Positions 58,290-64,000 of a stretch of DNA of 64,000 nucleotides are shown here, piece after piece. The position numbers and the translations under genes were made by a program. Numbering within the stretch: the stretch's first letter is position 1; each line of letters opens with the position of its first letter. The notes beneath the pieces are model-generated. The model worked only from the letters and a program-made list of their open reading frames with translations, had not been told where the DNA came from and did not search any database. This DNA comes from Mesorhizobium sp. Pch-S (lineage in GTDB: Bacteria > Pseudomonadota > Alphaproteobacteria > Rhizobiales > Rhizobiaceae), in NCBI RefSeq assembly GCF_004136315.1, contig NZ_CP029562.1, positions 62,001 through 126,000 of the forward strand. Reading direction: 5' to 3'.

Positions 58290-59441
58290 ATGAACATTAA
58301 GAGCCTTCTCCTCGGCTCGGCTGCGGCACTGCTCGCAGTTTCCGGTGCGCGCGCCGCCGACGCAGTCGTCGTCGCCGAGCCGGAACCCGCTGAATACGTC
58401 AAGATCTGCGACGTCTACGGCGCTGGCTACTTCTACATCCCAGGCACCGAGACCTGCCTGCGCATCGGCGGTTACATCCGTTACGACGCCGGCTTCGGTG
58501 ACGTTGGTTCCTTCGACGGTGCTCGCACCACCGATCGTCTGAATCCTAGCAAGGAACAGGATACCTGGTCGAAGAAGGGCCGTTTTGCTCTCAAGACCTG
58601 GACCGGTCAGGAAACCGAACTCGGCACCCTGAAGACCTACACCGAGACCCGCTTCAACTTCGGCAATGGCCAGGGTGGCAGCGCTACCAACAGCTTCTCG
58701 CTGAACTTCGCCTGGATCCAGCTCGGTGGCCTGCGCGTCGGTAAGGACGAATCGGCTTACGACACCTTCTCGGGCTACGCCGGCAACGTGATCCAGGATA
58801 CCCTGGTTCCTTACGGTGAGTTCGACACCAACCTGATCAGCTACACCTTCGATGCCGGCAATGGCTTCTCGGCGATCGTCTCGCTTGAACAGGGTTCGGG
58901 TGGCTACAACACCTTCGTCAAGGACGGCGCTGGCAACTGGGTTGCCGCTACGACCAACAACACAATCGACAGCTACGTTCCGAACGTCGTTGGCGGCGTG
59001 AAGTACACCGCTGGCTGGGGTGGCATCACCGGCGTCGTCGCCTACGATTCGTCGTGGGAAGAGTGGGCCGGCAAGGTTCGCCTGGACGTGAACGCAACCG
59101 ACCAGATCTCGCTGTTCGTCATGGGCGGCTACGGCACCGACGACAATGTCGCTCGCAGCTTCTACAAGCCATGGGGCGGCAACTGGGCCATCTGGGGCGG
59201 CGGCACCTACAAGTTCAACGAGAAGACCTCTTTGAACGCGCAGGTTTCGTATGATGACGCCAGCACCCTCGGTGTGGCTGTCAACGTTGCTCACCAGCTG
59301 GTTCCGGGCTTCACCGTCACGGCCGAAGTTGACTACGTCAACGAAGGTGACTACGGCAAAGCCAACTACATGGGCGGCTGGACCGGCGCTACGGACAAGA
59401 GCAGCCTCGGCGGCCTGATCCGCTTCCAGCGCGACTTCTAA
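58290..59441 (+). CDS. Porin (rhizobial general porin family), copy 3
   Basis: 383 residues, same family start (ending [17 protein letters not shown]) and a C-terminal LGGLIRFQRDF. The first 180 or so bases of the gene and its ribosome site are nearly identical to those of copy 2, which is in the opposite orientation, so the two form a long inverted repeat. Internal loops include NPSKEQDTWSKKG and a longer NTFVKDGAGNWVAATT insertion. Monocistronic with a strong terminator. Confidence 0.93.
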   Translation: MNIKSLLLGSAAALLAVSGARAADAVVVAEPEPAEYVKICDVYGAGYFYIPGTETCLRIGGYIRYDAGFGDVGSFDGARTTDRLNPSKEQDTWSKKGRFALKTWTGQETELGTLKTYTETRFNFGNGQGGSATNSFSLNFAWIQLGGLRVGKDESAYDTFSGYAGNVIQDTLVPYGEFDTNLISYTFDAGNGFSAIVSLEQGSGGYNTFVKDGAGNWVAATTNNTIDSYVPNVVGGVKYTAGWGGITGVVAYDSSWEEWAGKVRLDVNATDQISLFVMGGYGTDDNVARSFYKPWGGNWAIWGGGTYKFNEKTSLNAQVSYDDASTLGVAVNVAHQLVPGFTVTAEVDYVNEGDYGKANYMGGWTGATDKSSLGGLIRFQRDF

Positions 59442-59466
59442 GAGAAAGTCTCTTCCGACTTTCAAG

Positions 59467-59498
59467 AACCCGGCGGGCAACCGCCGGGTTTTTTGTTT
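59467..59498 (+). terminator. Rho-independent terminator after porin 3
   Basis: Perfect 10 bp stem AACCCGGCGG / CCGCCGGGTT with a GCAA tetraloop, followed by TTTTGTTT. Confidence 0.92.
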
Positions 59499-59650
59499 GT
59501 GAAACGACGGCAAGAGAGATTCTGCCAGCCACAGAATCGGAGGGCACGTGAAAGGCTGATCCAGACGCCGTCGCACGGAAGCAATCTCAATGCTTGCGCG
59601 GGCCGGCACCTCGCTGTAGCCAGAACCGGAATACAATCCGGGTTTCGTCC

Positions 59651-60763
59651 ATGCCAAAACTCCCACCGCTTTCGCCCATCGTCGCAGCGCTGCCGGCCAC
59701 GGTGCCGTTCGTCGGTCCCGAGGCGCAGGAGCGCGATCGCGGCAGGCCGTTCCGTGCACGTCTCGGTGCCAATGAGAGCAGCTTCGGCCCCTCTCCTCGC
59801 GTGGTCGAGCGCATGCAGGCCATCGCCGGCGACATGTGGATGTATTGCGACCCGGACAACCACGACCTCAGGCAGGCGGCCGCCGTGCATCTCGGCATCT
59901 CGGCCGACAATGTCGTGGTCGGAGAAGGCATTGACGGCCTGCTCGGCCTGCTCGCCCGCATGTATGCCGGACCGAACGATCCGGTGGTGACCTCGCTCGG
60001 CGCCTATCCGACCTTCAATTTCCATGTCGCAGGCACTGGCGGACGGCTGGTGACGGTGCCTTATGAGAACGACCGCGAGAACCTCGATGGCCTGCTCGCC
60101 GCCGTAAAACGCGAGAACGCGCCGCTGGTCTATCTCTCCAATCCCGACAATCCGATGGGAAGCTGGTGGGAAGCGGACGACATCAACGGGTTCATGGAAG
60201 CCTTGCCGGAAACGACAATGCTGGTGCTGGACGAAGCCTATGGCGAACTCGGACCGACCTCGGCCTCGCCATCGGTCGATGTGACGCGGCCGAATCTTAT
60301 TCGCATGCGAACTTTCTCCAAGGCCTATGGGCTGGCGGGCATCCGGCTGGGTTATGCCTTTGGTGAAAGGCAGGTGATCAGCGACTTCGAGAAGATCCGC
60401 AACCACTATGGCGTGAGCCGCATGGCACAGGAGGCCGGCGTCGCGGCGCTGGCCGATCAACCATGGCTGCAGAACGTCGTGACCAAGGTCGATGCGGGGC
60501 GCCAGCGAATCGCGACAATTGCTCGCGACAACGGGCTTGTTCCCCTGCCCTCGGCAACCAATTTCGTTACCGTCGACTGTGGTGGCGATGGCGCTTTTGC
60601 AGGAAAGATCCTGCAAGCGCTGCTGTCGCGCGACGTTTTCATCCGCAAACCGATGGCAGCGGGACTGGATCGCTGCATCCGCATCAGCGTGGGGCTCGAC
60701 CACGAGCTCGACATTCTGGCCGAAGAATTGCCTGGTGCCGTGGCCGCAGCCAGGGGCAACTGA
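59651..60763 (+). CDS. HisC-like pyridoxal-phosphate aminotransferase
   Basis: 370 residues of fold-type I aminotransferase. The PLP Lys is in FSKAYGLAGIRLGYAF, and LGANESSFGPSP, YLSNPDNPMGS and LDEAYGEL are the usual histidinol-phosphate aminotransferase landmarks. In Rhizobiales several such paralogues exist, so this may be a second HisC or an aromatic aminotransferase. No histidine genes are next to it. The start MPKLPPLSP was chosen within a longer open frame. Confidence 0.85.
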   Translation: MPKLPPLSPIVAALPATVPFVGPEAQERDRGRPFRARLGANESSFGPSPRVVERMQAIAGDMWMYCDPDNHDLRQAAAVHLGISADNVVVGEGIDGLLGLLARMYAGPNDPVVTSLGAYPTFNFHVAGTGGRLVTVPYENDRENLDGLLAAVKRENAPLVYLSNPDNPMGSWWEADDINGFMEALPETTMLVLDEAYGELGPTSASPSVDVTRPNLIRMRTFSKAYGLAGIRLGYAFGERQVISDFEKIRNHYGVSRMAQEAGVAALADQPWLQNVVTKVDAGRQRIATIARDNGLVPLPSATNFVTVDCGGDGAFAGKILQALLSRDVFIRKPMAAGLDRCIRISVGLDHELDILAEELPGAVAAARGN

Positions 60764-60804
60764 GCCACTGTCCTGGCAACCGGCCGACAATCAGGCGGCG
60801 CAAA

Positions 60805-61389
60805 TTAGCGACGTTGAGCCTTAAGCGCTGTCACCCCGCTTGCCCGCAGTTGCCAGCGGATGCCGTCGCTGCGGAAATCGGCGAGGCTAAGGGGTTCGAC
60901 ATCGATGAACCGGAAGCCAGTGAGCGGCGCCTTCAGGACATGCAGGATCGCCGCCCGGATCACGGCCGGATGTGTGACAGCGATCGTATGGCCAGGTTCC
61001 GCCTTCTGCTCGTCGAACAGAGCGCCTATGCGAGCGGCAACGCTCTTGAAATTCTCACCATCCGGCGGTGTCGTGCCAGGATCTACTAGCCAGGCGCTTG
61101 CCGCTTCCGGCTGGGTACGCTGGACGTCCTCGAAAGCCCTGCCTGCCCAGGCGCCGAACTCCTGATCCTTCAACGCAGGCACATCTGCTGCCTGCAAGCC
61201 TAAGGCGTCAGCTGTCTGGCGGGCGCGAAGCGCAGGGCTTGTCCAGATACGTGTTGCCGTATCCAGCTTTTCAGCCAGCGCGGGAATACCGGCAAGCGCC
61301 CTGTCTTCGAGTGGTTCGTCGGCAGGAAAGAAGCCGCGCCGGCTGGTTGCGGTCAACCCGCAGCAGATCATGGTGAGACGGACAAGCAT
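60805..61389 (-). CDS. Histidine phosphatase superfamily protein with altered active site
   Basis: 194 residues with the phosphoglycerate-mutase fold: a first strand MLVRLTMICCGLTA, the TSPALRARQTADALG segment, EFGAWAGR and the second catalytic His in IAVTHPAVIRAA. The RHG or CHG motif that carries the phosphorylated His is here CCG, so the nucleophile is replaced by Cys. The protein may be a non-catalytic relative or have a different activity. It diverges from a fatty acid hydroxylase gene. Confidence 0.75.
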   Translation of the reverse strand: MLVRLTMICCGLTATSRRGFFPADEPLEDRALAGIPALAEKLDTATRIWTSPALRARQTADALGLQAADVPALKDQEFGAWAGRAFEDVQRTQPEAASAWLVDPGTTPPDGENFKSVAARIGALFDEQKAEPGHTIAVTHPAVIRAAILHVLKAPLTGFRFIDVEPLSLADFRSDGIRWQLRASGVTALKAQRR

Positions 61390-61611
61390 GCGGAATCGCG
61401 ACCCTCGTGTGCCAGAGAAGCTAGCACGGACACAGATCAGCGCCGCAGGATGAATGCGAGCTGCAAAAAGCTGCACAAGCATCGACGGGTCGATGATGAA
61501 CTAGCCAGGCGCCGCTGAAATTTTCGTCGCCGAATCGCAATAGAATGCAACGTTGACGCAATCTCTCGGGCATAGTGCGCCTGCAGCGACAGACTGGACC
61601 GGAAAGACTGA

Positions 61612-62571
61612 ATGCAGGCGTTTCGCTTCAACCGTGAAAGCGTGCCCTATAGGGCTTTGTCGGTCAGCCTCTGGCCGCTGATTTTTGCCGCAAGCATGAC
61701 CGGAAGCCATTTCGCATTCGAAAGTAGCCACCCCATTTTCTGGTTCAACGTCGTCTACCTGGCGACCATTGCTGTGATCGCCTTGTTCGAGCGCATCATG
61801 CCTTATGAACGAAGCTGGCTGGAACCTGATGGCGAGACCTTCAACAATGTCGCGCACACGCTGGTCACCAAAGGCCTGACCCAGATCGCGGCAGCTGTGA
61901 CAACCTCCTTTCCAATGCTGTTCGCAACAGTCGCGCAGCCCGCGCTGCAGCATTCCCATGCATTCTGGCCGAGCGAAGCGCCGATGGTCGTGCAGGCGAT
62001 TCTCGGCCTGGTCATCGCCGAGTTCGGTCTCTATTTCGCGCATCGTCTCAGCCATGAGCGCCTGCTGCTCTGGCGCTTCCATGCCCTGCATCACAGCGTC
62101 GAGCGGCTCTGGGTGCTCAACACCGGGCGTTTCCACTTCGTCGATTCGCTGATCAAGATGCTGCTCGGCCAGTTGCCGCTTTATCTGCTCGGCGCGCCGC
62201 TGCCGGTGTTTCTCTGGCTCGGCGCGGCGTCAGTGTTCATCGGACTTTTGACCCATTGCAACATCGATATGCGCACCGGCCTGCTCGACCGGATCTTCAC
62301 CACGCCGTGCATCCATCGTTGGCACCATTCGCGCGACCTGCGCGAAGGCAACACCAACTATTGCGAAAACATCGTCATCTGGGATCAGGTGTTCGGTACC
62401 TATCACAATCCCGCACGCCCCTCCTCGACCGACATCGGCATCAGCGGAACGATCGACAGAAGTTTCTTCGATCAGATCATACAGCCCTTTTCCAAAGCCG
62501 GTGTACGACGCATCCTCGGCAGGCCGCCACGGAAAACAAGTCGGGACGAATCCGAGCGCCAGGAAACCTAG
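61612..62571 (+). CDS. Sterol desaturase/fatty acid hydroxylase family protein
   Basis: 319 residues, multi-spanning membrane di-iron enzyme. The histidine clusters are HRLSH, HALHHS and HRWHH, which ligate the metals; four to five hydrophobic helices surround them. The family hydroxylates or desaturates lipids such as carotenoids, sterols or acyl chains. In Rhizobiales, products might be hydroxylated lipids, which is inference. Possible operon partner is not evident. Confidence 0.85.
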   Translation: MQAFRFNRESVPYRALSVSLWPLIFAASMTGSHFAFESSHPIFWFNVVYLATIAVIALFERIMPYERSWLEPDGETFNNVAHTLVTKGLTQIAAAVTTSFPMLFATVAQPALQHSHAFWPSEAPMVVQAILGLVIAEFGLYFAHRLSHERLLLWRFHALHHSVERLWVLNTGRFHFVDSLIKMLLGQLPLYLLGAPLPVFLWLGAASVFIGLLTHCNIDMRTGLLDRIFTTPCIHRWHHSRDLREGNTNYCENIVIWDQVFGTYHNPARPSSTDIGISGTIDRSFFDQIIQPFSKAGVRRILGRPPRKTSRDESERQET

Positions 62572-62685
62572 ACCGGCTGTGACGCCTGCCAGTGTCACGG
62601 CGGTCTCAGGCACCATCCGCTGGACCATTGACATTTTCTTTCGTCGAACCCTCGTGAATTGAAACCTTCCGCACTTGAATTAATT

Positions 62686-62693
62686 GAACGTTC
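62686..62693. promoter_or_regulatory. Palindrome upstream of the TetR gene, candidate operator
   Basis: GAACGTTC, a perfect 8-base palindrome within an AT-rich block TTAATTGAACGTTCGTTTTA, 31 bases before the TetR start. A likely autoregulatory site. Confidence 0.45.
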
Positions 62694-62724
62694 GTTTTAT
62701 TCCTATCTTCGCGGAGAGAGGACA

Positions 62725-63357
62725 ATGGCCAGAACGACAGGTTCGGACGGCGAACGGACGGAAGCGGCGATCCGCGACGCGGCGCTGCTGCTGATCGCGC
62801 GTCATGGCTACGAGGCGGTTTCAATGCGCCAGCTGGCTGCGGAAGTGGGCGTGCAGGCTGCCGCGCTTTATCGCTATTTCCCGACCAAGGAAGACCTGCT
62901 CTACACACTGATGCAGGATCATATGGCGGGACTGCTGGCGGCGTGGCAGGTCGCTCGCCCTGACACAGCCAGCCCGGCGGTGCGTCTCGCGGCTTATGTC
63001 GAAAACCATATTGCCTTCCACATCGAGCGCCGATCATCGACGCATGTCTCCAACATGGAACTACGCAGCCTCGCACCGGAGCGGCTGACCCATATCCTGA
63101 AGCTCCGCACGGCCTATGAGAAGGAACTACGCTCAATCCTGCGCGACGGCGCCGAAGCTGGTGTCTTCGCTGTTGACGACATTGGCCTCACTGCCATGGC
63201 GCTGATCCAGATGATGACTGGCGTCATCGTCTGGTACCGGCCCGGCGAGCGCCTGTCGATCGGCGGCGTCACTGAAACTTATCTGTCCATGACCATGCGC
63301 CTTGTCGGGGCGCCACAGCCTGCTGGGGAGCAAAGGCATGTACACGAACACGCTTAA
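62725..63357 (+). CDS. TetR/AcrR family transcriptional regulator
   Basis: 210 residues. N-terminal helix-turn-helix ([25 protein letters not shown] and [19 protein letters not shown] in two parts) and a helical ligand domain. The start follows GAGAGGAC. The isovaleryl-CoA dehydrogenase gene begins inside its last 20 bases, so it probably controls a leucine catabolism cluster that continues beyond the window. Ligand is probably an acyl-CoA, which is inferred. Confidence 0.88.
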   Translation: MARTTGSDGERTEAAIRDAALLLIARHGYEAVSMRQLAAEVGVQAAALYRYFPTKEDLLYTLMQDHMAGLLAAWQVARPDTASPAVRLAAYVENHIAFHIERRSSTHVSNMELRSLAPERLTHILKLRTAYEKELRSILRDGAEAGVFAVDDIGLTAMALIQMMTGVIVWYRPGERLSIGGVTETYLSMTMRLVGAPQPAGEQRHVHEHA

Positions 63358-64000
63358 TTTCGGGCTCGGCGAGGATATCGAAGCGTTGCGCGATCTCACC
63401 CGCCGCTTCGCCCAGGACAAGATCGCGCCGCTGGCAGCGGAAATCGACGCCAGCAATGAATTTCCACCGCATCTGTGGCCCGAACTCGGCGCGCTTGGCC
63501 TGCTCGGCATGACAGCCGATCCCGATTATGGCGGCTCGGGCATGGGCTATCTGGCGCATGTGGTGGCGATGGAGGAGATCAGCCGTGCGTCGGCTTCTGT
63601 CGGCCTTTCCTATGGCGCGCATTCCAATCTTTGCGTCAACCAGATCAACCGCTGGGCGACGCCGGCGCAGAAGGAAAAATACCTGCCCCAGCTCTGTTCG
63701 GGCGAACATGTCGGCGCACTCGCCATGTCGGAACCCGGCGCCGGCTCGGACGTGGTATCGCTGCGTCTGCGCGCTGAAAAGAAAAATGACCGTTATGTCC
63801 TGAACGGCACCAAGATGTGGATCACCAACGGTCCCGATGCCGAGACCATGGTGGTCTATGCAAAGACCGACCCGGAGCGGCATTCGCGCGGCATCACCGC
63901 CTTCATCATCGAGCGCAGCTTCAAGGGCTTTTCGGTGGCGCAGAAGCTCGACAAGCTCGGCATGCGCGGCTCCAACACCGGCGAACTGGTGTTCGAAGAT
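63338..64000 (+). CDS. Isovaleryl-CoA dehydrogenase, N-terminal part (3' truncated by window edge)
   Basis: First 221 residues of an acyl-CoA dehydrogenase; the frame is open to the last base. [19 protein letters not shown] at the start, the FAD/substrate region [19 protein letters not shown] and [19 protein letters not shown] fit isovaleryl-CoA dehydrogenase of leucine breakdown. It overlaps the TetR gene by 20 bases, with GGGGAG before the ATG. The catalytic Glu lies beyond the window. Confidence 0.88.
   Translation, partial: MYTNTLNFGLGEDIEALRDLTRRFAQDKIAPLAAEIDASNEFPPHLWPELGALGLLGMTADPDYGGSGMGYLAHVVAMEEISRASASVGLSYGAHSNLCVNQINRWATPAQKEKYLPQLCSGEHVGALAMSEPGAGSDVVSLRLRAEKKNDRYVLNGTKMWITNGPDAETMVVYAKTDPERHSRGITAFIIERSFKGFSVAQKLDKLGMRGSNTGELVFED

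Overview
The window is a GC-rich chromosomal segment of an alphaproteobacterium of the order Hyphomicrobiales (Rhizobiales), most likely Mesorhizobium or a close relative such as Aminobacter. This rests on gene order (rpoZ-rsh-pyrE-acpS-lepB-rnc-era, flanked by smpB, dapA and a lytic transglycosylase), on three porins with the rhizobial N-terminus, and on dispersed palindromic elements resembling rhizobial RIME repeats. The genus is inferred from familiarity, not from a search.

Layout. 1-9.2 kb: the end of purF, a DoxX protein, an SDR oxidoreductase, a secreted lectin-like protein, a frameshifted and an intact EamA transporter, a fused acyltransferase/acyl-CoA ligase, and the psd-pssA phosphatidylethanolamine operon. 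9.3-15.3 kb: a YCII protein, an ArsR regulator with an ATM1-type ABC exporter, a LysM protein, a LOG-family protein and RarD. 15.4-20.7 kb: a tightly overlapping leftward operon cysS-VOC-GFA-GFA-pip-cimA. 21-28.9 kb: an SRAP protein, a Nudix hydrolase, small conserved proteins, a dihydroorotase-like amidohydrolase, YgfZ with an HD phosphohydrolase, and a divergent SugE/HxlR pair. 28.9-31.5 kb: a two-gene unit in which a GNAT-C39 peptidase fusion overlaps a RimK-like ATP-grasp ligase. 32-37.8 kb: an ECF sigma/anti-sigma pair with a candidate ECF promoter, an outer-membrane barrel, a frameshifted DUF2339 membrane protein and a thioesterase. 37.8-54.2 kb: recO, a porin, an orphan MbcA/ParS-like protein, then the conserved era-to-rpoZ block, an NYN protein, a UDGb-type glycosylase, a GH25 muramidase, smpB, dapA and a lytic transglycosylase. 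54.3-59.5 kb is accessory in character: a hydrolase, a lone tyrosine recombinase and two divergent near-identical-start porins around tRNA-Ser(GCU). 59.6-64 kb: a HisC-like aminotransferase, a histidine-phosphatase-like protein, a fatty acid hydroxylase, a TetR regulator and the start of isovaleryl-CoA dehydrogenase.

How the parts work together. The conserved core covers translation and RNA quality control (cysS, smpB, rnc, era), the stringent response (rsh, rpoZ), phospholipid synthesis, lysine and isoleucine precursors (dapA, cimA) and envelope maintenance. The least understood unit is the ATP-grasp plus GNAT-peptidase pair, which has the parts to make and cut amide or peptide bonds on an unknown substrate. 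The three porin mRNAs share a small hairpin that places the ribosome binding site in its loop, with sequence changes that keep the pairing. Two genes carry single frameshifts that should be checked against reads.
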